From the NCBI GenBank assembly GCA_948567375.1, contig OX419761.1, forward strand, positions 13,332,501 to 13,396,500: 64,000 nucleotides of DNA. Reading direction: 5' to 3'. Positions 33,823 to 45,115 of this stretch are shown piece by piece. The notes under the pieces are model-generated. The model was given only the letters and a program-made list of their open reading frames with translations. It ran no database searches and was not told where the DNA came from. Each line of letters starts with the position of its first letter. The first letter of the stretch is position 1. A program made the translations under genes and the position numbers. This stretch comes from Lunularia cruciata. Taxonomy: Eukaryota; Streptophyta; Marchantiopsida; Lunulariales; Lunulariaceae.

Positions 33823-34279
33823 TGTAATCATATTACTTACCATTCTCAACTCAACTCAACTCAACTCAGATCAGTACTTGATCTGTCACTCTATAAACTA
33901 CCAACAATTGGGCACTGATTACAGTCAAGCCACACCCACTCAAGCATAGAGAATCCAGGTGACGCTCGCCGGCCTCTGTCCACCATAGCCAGGAACTCGA
34001 AGGCTCAACATCAAAGAAGTGAGCTCTCTGGAGCTCACTTCGAAACTATACCCCCTAGGACTCAAGCTAGCTCTAAAACCCTAATGGTCCTGCTGACAAC
34101 ACACTTGACGGTGCAAACGGTGCAAAGTGATAGTGGGCTCCACCGTGAAGTCAGTACCCCAAACACGAAATCTGACCGTCGGAAAGTAGTCTCTGAGAAA
34201 CTATTGAAATAACTCTAACTACTATCACTAGAACTCCAGTGTCTGAGCATCTAGATGCGGCACTACAAATGGTGTGACA
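33823..34279 (-). repeat. 5' LTR of family B copy 2 (shortened)
   Basis: 457 bp, ending TGTGACA at the AGGT target-site copy. It matches 24589-25030 but lacks the 113-bp tail present in the 3' LTR. The LTR inner boundary at 33823 is where similarity stops and is therefore uncertain by a few bases. Confidence 0.7.
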
Positions 34280-34999
34280 AGGTTCCAACTAGTTTAGCTT
34301 GCATGCCAAGTAAGCGACCTCTAGAAGGAAGTTTCTTGAGAAGCTTCCCAATTAACTTGGCTTGCACTCCAAGAAAGCGGCTCAAGGAAGCTTCTTGAGA
34401 AGCTTCTCAAGAGCCTTGTATGATCTCTATAAATACAAGAGCCAAAGCTCATGCTAGGCATTTGGAATTTCCCTCATCAAGTGTCCCAATGTGAGCTTCC
34501 ATCCTCCTATTTCTCTCCTCGGTCACGGTCTTTTACATTTAGATTAGTTGCATGGATTGGTGACATATTGGTTTTTGTCCTATCTAGTTAGTCAAACAAG
34601 TTTGACCATAAGGAATCTTCCTATATGAAGCTCAGAATCACATGGTGAGGTACCATTGGATAGCTCCCAACAAGACAAAAAACAAGGAGAGAAGGCTAGC
34701 CACTTCTCCAAAAGAGAAATAAATTTTCCCATTTTCAAGGCCTAATTCATCAATTAGGCTTCCAAAATTGACTTTGAAGTTTTAGGGTGTTTTTGGCTTG
34801 TGCACTATTAGTGAAAATACTCTTTTGGTGATATCTCTATCTGCTCTACTTAATTCATCATATATAGTATCCTTTTAGATGTTACCAAGCCAAATTTCAC
34901 CATTTAGATAATATATCTAGCTAATGGTATTACACTAGGCAGTTTAGATTGGAATGCAAATGCTTTCTTCATGTATGGGAGGATGGTAGAGTGTGAGTA

Positions 35000-36264
35000 G
35001 TACCACTTCCATCTTAGAGACCATAATTGGTCCATCATGCACATGTGGAGCTAGGATATTTTGGAGTAAAGCTTACTCTAGAGTCATTATTGGTAGCACA
35101 ATATGAAAATTGATGTCCAACAATTTGTTACTAGATGTGTGGTTTGTGACCAGGTTAGAGCTTCATTTAATGCTCCTATGCCATAATTACACCCATTACC
35201 TATCATATGATTGGATTACCATTGGATTTTGGACTTTTTTGGACCTTTATCATTGACTATGGGACATCATTGGTACGTTTTGGTGATGGTGGAGCACTTC
35301 TCCTATTGGATTGAGTTGGAAGCACTTCTTGACAAGTTCAGTGAAGAGACAACTCACTTGTTCTTGGATTGGGTTCTTAGTCATTTTGGTGTACCAGTTG
35401 AGGTTTTGATTGATCAAGTATAGAGTTCTTGGGAGAATTGCAGGTCTTGTGTGATAAGGCCTTGATTGATCATCATACTACCTCTCAAGATCACCTTCAG
35501 GGAGATGGCTTAGCAGAGAGAGTGGTTCAAATTGTGAAGAGAGGATTGTAGAAGTATGGTTTGCAGAGATGCCACATGGGAGATTGGGATCTCCAATTAC
35601 CTTGGTTGGCCATGGGCTATAGGTTCAGCCGGCAAGCCTCCTTAGCATCCTTCTCTCCTTACTTTCTACTCTATAGATGAGATCCAAATTTACCTATAGC
35701 CATTTATCAAGATGCTATTTTAGTTTTGGACTTGGATGATCCAAATGTACGGGTGAGCACATGTTCTCAATGGGTAAAGATCTTTTGGACAATGTTGTCG
35801 ATAGCATTTGAGAACTTGGTATTTGCTTAGATAGGGATACCTTATATTATGCTACCATTCAAGGAGGAGATTATAGACCCTCAATCCATCAAATTCATCC
35901 ATGTGACTATATATATCTATAGCGGACAACACCAACAACACTTGATGTTACTACATGCCACACTATCTTGAGAGTGCACAAGGTTTTGCATTCTAGAGTC
36001 CTCATGTTGGAAAGACATGATGGTGTTGTTTGGAAGGATCATGTGCACAATTGTATGCCATGCTACTTCCCAAACATTGATAGCACTATGGACCCAAGCT
36101 TGGCACTTGTACGTGCAGGCTTGCGGTGTATGTTATGCGGCTCTAGTAGAGCAACTATTATGTTAATGTGTGATAGTTGTTTAAGAGGATGGCATATGGC
36201 ATGTTTGACTCCTCCCCTCATAGTGGTTCCTTAGGGATAGTGGTTATGTCTTAGATGTACTTGA
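35000..36264 (+). pseudogene. Family B integrase with best preserved PHD finger (copy 3)
   Basis: Integrase core pieces are readable (WILDFFGPLSL, FGVPVEVLIDQ, DGLAERVVQIVKRG). The C-terminal PHD finger at 36127-36258 has all eight metal ligands of the C4HC3 pattern: C-X2-C (RCMLC), C-X2-C (MCDSC), H and C (GWHMAC) and C-X2-C (WLCLRC), with the Trp two residues before the seventh ligand that PHD fingers have. Two TAG codons interrupt it (VVP*G*WLC), both at expected Gln. Pol then ends at TGA 36262-36264. PHD fingers bind histone H3 tails, often by K4 methylation state; a role in choosing insertion sites is inference. Confidence 0.8.
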
Positions 36265-36522
36265 CCTATAGCTAGTTCACCCTTCATGTGCTATAGATTT
36301 ACAAACAAGCAACTAATGATGGGGCGCGATAGCACCCGGCCTCTTGATCTTTGCCCACCATAGGGTATACCATATACTTGAAGTAGATGGTTATGTGGAG
36401 TTAGAGGGACCTAATTGCCAATCGGGGGTGATTGTGGCATTTTAGAGTTCATGTATGACTTATGTGTGAGTTGTGCTTCTTAAGTGTATGATGTTGACAA
36501 CAATGTATATACGCATGACAAT

Positions 36523-37076
36523 TGTCACAACATTTGTAGCACCAAAGCTAGGTTGCTCGAACGCTAGAGTAGTAGTGTTGGTAGTAATAGGTATTTTGGT
36601 AGTTACTCATGGACTACTTGGTGGTGGTCCAATTTTATGTTAGGGCTATTGATCAGATGGTAGGACCCACCATCACTTGCACCATCTGCACCATTGGATG
36701 TGCTGTCAGCGGCACCATTAGGACTAGAGACCTAGGTTGAGCAGAGAGGTATGCTTTCAAAGTGTAGCTCTAGAGAGCTCATTTCTCTTATGTTGAGCCT
36801 TTGGGTTGCTCGTTATGGTGGACAGAGGCCGGCGAGCATCACTATGAGTCTCTTAGCTAAAGTAAGTGTGGCTTGACTTTAATCAATGCCCAATTGTTGG
36901 TAGATTTTTGAGTGAAAGATTGAGTACACATGTGATTTGAGTGTGATTTGAGTGGAAAAAGAACTGATTATTGTGGCACTTTAGAGTTCATGTATGATTT
37001 ATGTGTGAGTTGTGCTTCTATAGTGTATGATTTTGAAAATGATGTATGTTGTGTAGCAATGTATATACGCATGATA
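36523..37076 (+). repeat. 3' LTR of family B copy 3
   Basis: 554 bp, TGTCACAAC to GCATGATA (last CA changed to TA). The final ~110 bp (36966-37076) repeat the sequence just before the LTR (about 36437-36520), as in copy 2. Confidence 0.75.
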
Positions 37077-37607
37077 GTCAAAACCTCAATTGGTACACTA
37101 AAATGACTAAGAACCTATTCCAAAAATGAGTAATTCATCCCTTCATTGGACTTATCAAGAAGTGCCACCAACTCAATCCACTTATAGAAGTGCTCCACCA
37201 TAACCAAAACATACCTACGATGTCTCGCAATTAACGATAAAGGTCCAACAAAGTCCAAACTCCAATGGTAACCCAACCCCATGATAGGTAATGGGTGTAA
37301 TTGTGGCATAAGAGCATTAAATGATGCTCAACTTGAAGGCTCAACATCAAAGAAGTGAGCTCTTTGGAGCTCACTCTGAAGGTATACCCTTTTGCTCGAC
37401 CTAGATTTCCAGCCCTAATGGCACCGCTGATGGCACATCCAATGGTGCATACGGTGCAAGTGACAATCACCATGTGATCAATAGCCCTAACATAGAATCT
37501 GACCGTCAACAAGTAGTCCATGAGTAACTACCAAAATACCTATGACTACCAACACTACCACTTCAACTTCTGAGCAACCTAGCTTCGGCGCTACAAATGT
37601 AGTGACA
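37077..37607 (-). mobile_element. Family B fragment, copy 4 (rearranged)
   Basis: Reverse-strand integrase sequence (37077-37330) joined directly to partial LTR sequence (37331-37607), with everything between deleted. Ends TAGTGACA. It marks the edge of the repeat nest against the gene island. Confidence 0.7.
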
Positions 37608-38535
37608 AAGAGTATAGGTATTTTCCATTCTGAAATGAGTACATAGCTGGAGACTTGGATGTGTTATTGATAAACAGCTTATAGCTTTGTTGTAACTATC
37701 AAAGTGTGTGCTCTCTATCATAGCCTTTAGCATTATATCTAATATTGAAGTTGTCCGCTATCTTTGAATTGTTTTTATGATATCTGATACTGTGGTACTG
37801 GGCTCTTTGTTGATTAAGACAGCTAAGTACAATTTAGTGGGCGTACTTTGGACCTGAATAATCACTAATATATCGAACTTTGCATAAGGCTACTATATTA
37901 TGGATACGAGAAAGCTTCCAAAAGGCACGAAATCATCTCGTAACTTCTTCGATTTCCATGACTCCATCACCTGTCGTCCACCTTAAGACAAGATGTGCTA
38001 GGCTTTGATCCATAACTTAAGGAAAGAGGCAAGAATGAAAATATTAAAACTGATGTCTGTATTTTCACTAGCCTTTTGGGCATTGTGTGTGTTGTATATA
38101 TACTAAAAAAAAACTAAGTTGTCTATTTGAGTGTTCTTCCCTTCTTGCTCTAATTAAGTAAACTTATGCAGTTAATCAAAATAACATGTGTAATAGCTAT
38201 GTTGCGTTAGCTAAGGAACACTTCGCTCAAGGGCAGCGGTTACTAAAGAATGTGACTTGTCTTGTTCCTGAAATTCTAGACTGTTTTAGTGCTACTTACT
38301 TTACTTGCTGCATAGTTATTGCAACGACCTCGTTTACATCAAGACCAACTTATGGGATATTGCATGCATACGTTACGAGAAGTATAGAGGTTAACCTTAA
38401 AGTTAATACGACAAGACATACACATCGATCACTAATTGGTGGCGTAGCAGGAACGAATCTCCTCAAGTGTGTTTAGCTTCTAACTCGTGATAGGATTTCC
38501 CATCAATTCACGCTAGATCTACGCGTGGGACAAAC

Positions 38536-38832
38536 ATGCCAAAAGTCCAAGACAACCGTCTCCACATTCGTCTTCTCTTGTTTTACGCTCATTCGTACCA
38601 CCCAGTACCTCTTGAGGTGCAAATCAGGTTCACTAGCTCCTTGGACAAGAAGAGAGGCGTTAAAACTAAGACTATTCGAGATGCTACCCACTACTTCCAA
38701 ACCAAACCAGGACTTGTCCAAACACCACAACGACTACTTCAGTTGCTGCCTCATGTCCTCATTTTATTCCCTTCGGAGGACAAACAGGAGCGCTTTTCTC
38801 TAGTCCATTCTTCTCTTGAACTTTTTATGTAA
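38536..38832 (+). CDS. Hypothetical 98-codon ORF
   Basis: ATG-initiated frame (MPKVQDNRLHIRLLLFY...) ending TAA. No family recognised. Other frames on both strands are open over the same stretch, so it may be chance. I list it only because it is one of the longer ATG frames in this flank. Confidence 0.15.
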   Translation: MPKVQDNRLHIRLLLFYAHSYHPVPLEVQIRFTSSLDKKRGVKTKTIRDATHYFQTKPGLVQTPQRLLQLLPHVLILFPSEDKQERFSLVHSSLELFM

Positions 38833-39045
38833 ATTATTTTTAGTAACTAAGTAGCGAAAACGAATATTGGATAACAAGAGGATGGGAAGACCCCATCAAG
38901 TACAATGATGAACCGTACAGTTAGGGTAAGGTAAAATAGGCGAAACCCCATAGCATCGGACCGAGATTTATTCTATTGCACTTGAGATGTCAGAACTATG
39001 AAATCAAAAACTGTATAAGTCAAGCAGGGCAGTATAGTATGGACA

Positions 39046-39442
39046 ATGCCATCTAAATATAAAATCAAAGGCAGACATCTTAGAAAGTTGTCGAAATATA
39101 AAGTGGAACATGTTAGAAATGTGTTGAATTGGGTTGAGCCAGACCGCAAAAGAGTTTGGAATATATGGTGGTCTGTTTTTTTGATAAAAGCCAAAGAAGG
39201 ACCAAAGGCCGGATATATACCGGACGAGGAAATTTAGTACGAAGTTAATGGGTTGTCTGTGCAAAAAAATTATGATTTTTCGATACTGTTTTCTAGTGAA
39301 GAGGTTGTAACTATATTCCGAACCATAGAACAAATCGCATGTAAGAATTCTAAAAGTAAGAATGAATAGACTAAAACATCTGTCTTGGCCTTACCAAATG
39401 GAAACGAAAGAAATCCGCAAATCCTTCAGGACATCTTTTGAA
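39046..39442 (+). pseudogene. Hypothetical ORF with only TAG interruptions
   Basis: Starts at ATG (MPSKYKIKGRHLRKLSKYK) and runs 63 codons to TAG at 39235. The same frame continues for 43 codons to a second TAG at 39367 and then to TGA at 39440. Three stops in 132 codons is fewer than expected for AT-rich noncoding DNA. Lys/Arg-rich at the start. I do not recognise it; a decayed gene fragment is possible. Confidence 0.2.
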
Positions 39443-42400
39443 AGATAAGGACCCTTTGTTTCCTCTAAATGTCACCCCACAATGAATGTGTATTAAAATC
39501 TTTCATTTATCAACGTTTCCACTTAAAATATAAGTCGTTTTTTTTCTTAACAAGAGATTAACGTATCTCTCTATCTTGCCAAGGGAAAACACATTCACAT
39601 GACGATAAATACTCATCACGAAAGTAGTTCAGGATAATTGATTATTCCATGATGCTTTTTATCCATAGTTTGAGGAATCACAAAGGCGTTGTACACTTTC
39701 ATGGATGGAAAAGGTGGACATTATCTATTATTATAGTTGACTGATCTTATCTCGACAAGAGTCTCTATTGGACTCTTCAGAAGGATGGACGTTCTTTATC
39801 TTTTGCCGTGGAGCAAGCAATGGAGAAAACTACTGAAATATCAAAGCTGTGAATCTGATCTGTCTTGGACTCACTCTTGTAGATTCAAACGGTGAATTAC
39901 TAATAACAACCTACATTCTTCCAATCATTAGACAAGGAGATACAACCTTGAAAGCTAAATTCTCGGAGTGGCCAAAGGAAAACGCACAATCAGTAGGAAG
40001 TACAGTACTTTTAAACTACCAATAGAGTCTTAAACATCACATAAAGTAAAACTTTGGGGGCTGTCTTTAGAAATTTTGTAGGGTCTTGTGTTAGGAACTT
40101 GACTTGGCGCAAAGACAGTAAGCAAGCACCACATTGGTTTTACACATTTTATGTTGGACACTGTTGAAGTGATTGGTCTTAAAGAGATCAGATCAGTTGG
40201 ACACTGAATATAATGCAGCTAGATATTGATTGATTATAGAGGATTAATTCAAGAAATGATTTGAAGTTTAAACAAATCAGTGGGACGTGTGAATGTAAAT
40301 AACTCTGACTTGGTGTAACATTGAAAATCCGCCTTTGGACTAGCGTACTAGACAATTATTTTCTTCTCCTCCAAAGTTAAGGGTAATTTCCTATCCTCCT
40401 TTACAAAATTTTATTTGGCTTCCATTGCCTCCTAAGTTTCTCTCCTTTGTTCGAATATTTTTCTTTCACTCTGTATGATCTATCCTTCCATTTGGATTTA
40501 TTTCTTCGACAATTTCTCCCAAATTGTACGTAGATTTCGAAGTGAAGGTCAAAAACCTCATGCTAAGTTTATGACGAAGGATTGAATGAAACAAAAACAT
40601 ACAGTGACGCAACATTCCAACATGAATGTAAAATAATCAATCGCATTAGAGTACTTGAGGAATCTGAAAACTTTGAGAATATCTATTCCCCACCAGATTT
40701 TGTAAGATTCTATGACCCATTCTAGTTCAACCCCACTGTACCTTTCTGACCAGAAGTACTCACATGTTGAAACAAGAAGCCTTGGACCTGGTTTAAGTTC
40801 AAGAGAAAGGAATAAGCGTTCTACCAAGGACAACCCCCAGATGCCTCTAAGGCGGAAATGGCTCTACTGCAGAGTAACACACAGTTGCCGAGGCTAAGTC
40901 CGTAGCCAGATCCGGAGGAGGAAAACTAGACCTGGTCGATGCAGTTCAGTTGGTTGGGTGGACAGTGGGTGCCGGACAGAGGAAGAGGAGCGACGAGGCA
41001 GAAGCGCCGCCTCCCACGCTGCGGGTATGGGCGCGAGGCAGAACTGCGTTGCGTCAAGGGATCTCACATTAGGTAACGGTCGGAAGGGCAGACGACGGCG
41101 GGGAGTATCTGCGAGCACTCTGGGAAGACAGGGCCGAGGGCGGGTGACGGGGAGCTCATGCATCATGTGATGAACTATGCCGGAATAATAAGGAGCGGGA
41201 CCCAGGATCTGGCATTCATGGCATGCGTGAGGCAGAGCCGTGGTCGGAGTGCGCTTTGCGCGTGGAGGATGATGTGGAATCTCCACATCGGACCATTCCC
41301 ACACAGTGGCAGACATGTCAGACTCCCACTAGCCTGTACACCTCCAAATGGCAGTTGAGAAGTCTGTAGGCATACGCATGCCGCAGGTTGACGCGCGTCC
41401 ACTTCGTGCCTTAGGCCTCCCTGTCTTCACCTACCCTCATCTCCCCTACCGCTTCTTTGCCTCTCTGTACCTAATCTTGTAAGGGCCCAACGTTGCTAAA
41501 GTCCGTCTTTTTACTGACGGCCACCCGTTCCGTTATCTTCGACACCCGGTCTTCGGTTATCTCCAACCCGCTTCTCCTTCCGTCTCATTGGTGTCCTCGT
41601 GATCTCTGCTGTACAATCACGATAGGGGTCTATCCTTTCTGGCAACCTTTCTGTGCCGTACCTTAACCTTTCTACCCGCTCGGCGTATCTCACTTGTATC
41701 TCTCCCTCATCTGTAACCATATCCGCTGATGACTTGACTCTGTACATGGTAGCTACCGCATAACGAGCCTTGTCAAGCGTATAATGCAGGTAAGGGGAGA
41801 AGCCGCTAGTTTTATATAGGAAAGCGTTCCGGCAGATTTGGCATCAGTGGGAGTTCTATAGGAGGCAAAGCAGGTGGTGCGCAAAGACTATTCTTCAACA
41901 GTTACGGAACAAAACATTCTGGTAACGTCCGGAATCAGTACCGGATTCTCCTGAATCCGGCATCTCCAAAATATTCCAGGTCCCCCAAAAAGGTAGATCA
42001 GAGTACTCTACGGTTTAGATGAAATACCTGTCCTAGATTCTTCCTGGAGACTGCAGGTATTGCTGGAAGTTATGTGGACAGATGTCGCCGATGCGCTCAC
42101 GCAGTAGGGCATGGTCAGAAGAGTGGGTTGAAATTCTGCTCGTGAACTTAGTTGAAGTTGCGGATCGACGGCCGAGGGAAGTGGAATGGGCTGGGACCAA
42201 ACCGGCAATTAGTTTTGAGAGAAAGAGTGGAGACCTTGTCTTCTGTGTACATTTTAACGGTATTCGAGGTCAGTTGAGGTGGTGACGTTGATGTTGACGT
42301 GGCAAAGTGGCGCGTGGTGGGTGTATGGCAGTGCTCGAGGCGAGCTCTGCTGAGTCAGGATGTGTAGCACAGAAAGGCGGACGGAAGTCTTGTACCCTTG

Positions 42401-44730
42401 CGAGTCCTCGCTCACGTCGTCCCAGACGTCCACGTCTTAGCCTGTCTGCAGATCCGTTCACAGGACGGAGCCCCCACGACAAAGAACTACTGGATTTGAT
42501 AGCCTGAATCGAGCTATGTTGCCCATAAGGTCGAAAAGTATTGGGAAATGTTTCCTGCTACTGCAAAGTGACAAATCAAGAAGGGAAATTGAACTGGCCA
42601 CATGGTGTTATGATGACTAGTTGACTTGCTCTCCTGTTTAAGGCATATACAACTTTAGTCTGTGCAAGAGTGAATCTCCATTAGACAATAGCACGCTGGT
42701 CTATTCTGAGGAAAAATAACTTCAGACGACGTGTAACTTAACACTTGAAAGAAGTAGATGAAACGGATCTTAGATAAAACTTATGTGGGTGCATGAAAGA
42801 AGCAAGTAATGAGACACTTTCTCGGGAAGTCTGTGTATGAGATTGTCAACTTCTAACGTGACGTATCTCACACCTTTGAAAGAAGTTATAACCCTTTGAT
42901 TCAATTAGAGTAGACATGTACTTATCATCTTAAGACCTGGGAAAAGGAGCAACTTGACACTATTGGTCTCATTTTCCTAAAGTGGCTGCGTCACTACTAC
43001 TCGAGATCTGCAGAACAGCCCTCGAAATATGGAACTAAAGTGCTTCTTTCAGAAATCAGTACGGAAATATCCTCTTCTAATATAATTTTCAAATATTTAG
43101 TAGAGTTGGATTACATGTACAGCGTACTTACTCCAAATATTAAATTCAATTTTGTAAAGAGACTTGTGGAGATCTCCTAGCATGCACCAATCAAAGTAAA
43201 AGCTAAGACTATATCATTGGCTGCAGTAAACTGGTCCAGCCCTCAACCTTTCACATATTCATACAAAATGAAATATCTGTTGATATACTAGTCCGCTGTA
43301 CGCTCTTGAGTTTCACATGTTTGTGACAAATGGCAAAGCAAGTGATTGAATTGATGTATAAGATTGCATCCCAACTTGTACTAATTGCACACTTTCAAAT
43401 AATATACGTAGAGGTTCATGTTGGTACGTCATGATGAAAAATTGGACAGTTTGCCCCTTTATCAGTTATGTACAGCTTTACGGGCCTTTGCGAACATCCC
43501 ACGGCCAAAGTTGCTACACAAATAGGAAGGTTTAGTACGTAACTTTACGGTTATTCCGACACTAAGATGGGAAAAGGCAAAATGTATCGCAAGGATTGTA
43601 CCATACTCGCATAACAAAGCAGGAAGGAAAGGACGTGCTAGGCATAGAAGTCCTACACGCGAAAAAAGTCCCCTGACAAAGAGTGTACTTTAATTGAGAT
43701 GCTTAGGAGGTGAACCATGGTTCTGTTAACCGGAGCTTCAACCGAGCGCGAAGGTCAAAATATGCACACGTGTAGGTTCCCTTATTATAGAAGCCGGTCC
43801 CTTTCAGGTTGCCTCACCGGTGGTTGTCAGGCCGGGGGTGGGGGTAGTTCTACGGTAATTGGAAAGCCTTAACTGGCGGGGTCCGGTTAAGGAAAGTCGG
43901 TGACCTGGAATCCTGGTCCTGCAAAAGTTTAAGCGAACCCGTCACGGAGAATCACTGGCGCGGTCAACCGGCGACGGTGGCAACGGCAAGGAGCCGCATC
44001 GCGGTGCATGAGCGGGTCGAGGGGGGTCGATTCCCGGTTGAAGAGGCCGAACGGGGAGTGGAATAGCGGGTGGCAGAAACAGCAGGGAAACACGAAGCTA
44101 CACAGCGAGGGAAATGATGGTGGAATCTCGAAGCTGCAGAAGAAGGAAGAAGAAAGGAGTAGAGAGGAGTAGAAATTCTCGGGACGAAGGAGATGGAAAT
44201 GATTGGATGATGGAAGAAGATACCCGGTGGAGAGGAGGAGGTTGGACGTGTTGGAGGGGCAATGGCAGGCAGGAGCAGGGGTACATAACGGACAGACATT
44301 GCTGCGATCGAAGGCAGGCAGGCAGGCGCAAGAGATCACCGAGAGGTTGGACTGGAGCGAGGGGACTGGAGCTGCTGGCAGGGCTACATGAGGTCGAGAG
44401 GAGAAGGTTGAGAGGTTGGATTTGAATCATTTATAACAGTGAAAGCGGGAGTGATTAGAGACGGATAATCCAAGCGGGTGGGAGAAAGAGGAGAACCGGA
44501 GAGAGAATTAGAGAGGAGGATTGGACTTGGATCAGAGAGTTCATAACCCTAGGGAGAGCTGACTCACGCTAAACACGAGGGGAGGGTGGGGTACTGAGGT
44601 GCGGTGGAAACATCCTGCCAAAGGCCGGGGGTGTGTCACATCGGCCAGGCAGAGATTCAGGAGCGAGCGGCGGTTCGGGAGAGGACGAGAGGGAGAGAAG
44701 GAAGGGGACGAAAGGGGTTTTGCTGTGAGG

Positions 44731-44738
44731 TATATAAA
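44731..44738 (+). promoter_or_regulatory. Candidate TATA box of the anamorsin gene
   Basis: TATATAAA 385 bp upstream of the start codon. A start site near 44765 would give a 5' UTR of about 350 bp. It stands in a GC- and purine-rich stretch, where such a motif is less likely by chance. Confidence 0.4.
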
Positions 44739-45115
44739 GCGTTTAAGGGAGATTGACGTTGACACAGAGCGAGAAAAGAGCAGTGGGAAGATCGCGCTTG
44801 GACCGTGTCCTATTCAGCCTTGCCTGTACGATTTTGTCGGCAGCATTGCGTAGAAGCAGCAGGCAGGAGGGGAGGCAAGAGGAGGCAGAGTCTCATCATT
44901 AGACTTGACTTCAAAGAGGATAAAAATTGCGTCGCATTACTTCCGAGATAGCGGAGAAGGCTTTGTTATTGTGCTGAAGAAGTAATTTATTTTCACGACT
45001 TCGAGATTTCCATACGCTGTTTTTTCCTCCGTCCTCTATAGTTTTTTAGTTATTCACACCACAGGGTTTGATTTCTTTGCAAATCTCTCGTAAGGTGGGG
45101 CTGTGATCGAGCACC

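Larger units (their letters stand above)
24476..34279 (-). mobile_element. Family B gypsy element copy 2, carrying DNA methyltransferase and PHD finger
   Basis: A 9.8-kb element in reverse orientation, bounded by the 4-bp direct repeat AGGT (24472-24475 and 34280-34283) at a site that is uninterrupted in the D 5' LTR. On its coding strand it has LTR, leader, gag, retropepsin, cytosine methyltransferase, RT, RNase H, integrase, PHD remnant, LTR. All domains lie on one strand between the LTRs, so the methyltransferase is part of the element. Stops and small indels are frequent and mostly explained by C-to-T changes. The two LTRs are diverged, so this is not a recent insertion. Confidence 0.9.
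21456..34537 (+). mobile_element. Family D chromovirus-like gypsy element with nested insertions
   Basis: LTRs at 21456-21865 and 23576-34537 (the latter interrupted twice), TGTAACAATA to TTTTACA ends, and a perfect 5-bp target duplication TTTAG at 21451-21455 and 34538-34542. Only about 1.7 kb of internal sequence remains: a gag start fused directly to integrase, followed by a chromodomain. Protease, RT and RNase H are missing, so it depends on other elements to move. Confidence 0.92.
23576..34537 (+). repeat. 3' LTR of family D, split by two insertions
   Basis: Three pieces: 23576-23707, 24447-24475 and 34280-34537. They join in the order seen in the 5' LTR (…gcacc|tcaag…; …tctagaaggt|tccaact…). 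The first gap holds a family C solo LTR, the second a complete family B element. Confidence 0.9.
21262..34934 (-). repeat. Family C LTR split by a nested family D element
   Basis: The LTR consists of 21262-21455 and 34543-34934 (about 586 bp in total). Together they follow the other family C LTRs: starts TGTAATATTC, joins at aagctccacc...tttag|attag, ends TATTACA on the + strand. Everything between is the family D element and what landed in it. The coding strand is minus, from the adjacent PBS. Confidence 0.85.
34935..37076 (+). mobile_element. Family B fragment, copy 3 (integrase to 3' LTR)
   Basis: Same orientation as copy 1. Contains the integrase from its zinc-finger region (about 34970) through the PHD finger, 3' non-coding tract, tail and complete 3' LTR (36523-37076). 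The 5' part of the element is absent; sequence to the left is the family C LTR end. Confidence 0.8.
37608..44730. other. Gene-island flank without a recognisable gene
   Basis: Seven kilobases with no transposon similarity to the rest of the window and no protein I recognise. Composition varies: AT-rich at 37608-40850, GC-rich at about 40900-42480, AT-rich again, GC-rich with long purine runs at about 43930-44900. Open frames over 60 codons exist on both strands but overlap each other and show no domain. I see no tRNA or snRNA. The GC-rich part next to 44731 is probably the promoter region of the anamorsin gene. Confidence 0.4.

Noticed and set aside
30000-36000. CRISPR array or bacterial-type operon
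   Set aside because: No regularly spaced short repeats; introns, PBS sites and LTRs show a plant nuclear context.
38880-38960. Resemblance of gaaccgtacagttaggg to organellar intron or rRNA sequence
   Set aside because: The match is a dozen bases only, with no domain V hairpin or maturase nearby.
43990-44050. Possible T-loop ggtcgattcccgg
   Set aside because: It lacks the TTC of a T-loop and no cloverleaf can be drawn.
43929-44430. Overlapping ORFs of 100-136 codons on both strands in GC-rich DNA
   Set aside because: Purine-rich low-complexity sequence leaves several frames open at once; no domain and no consistent codon pattern.
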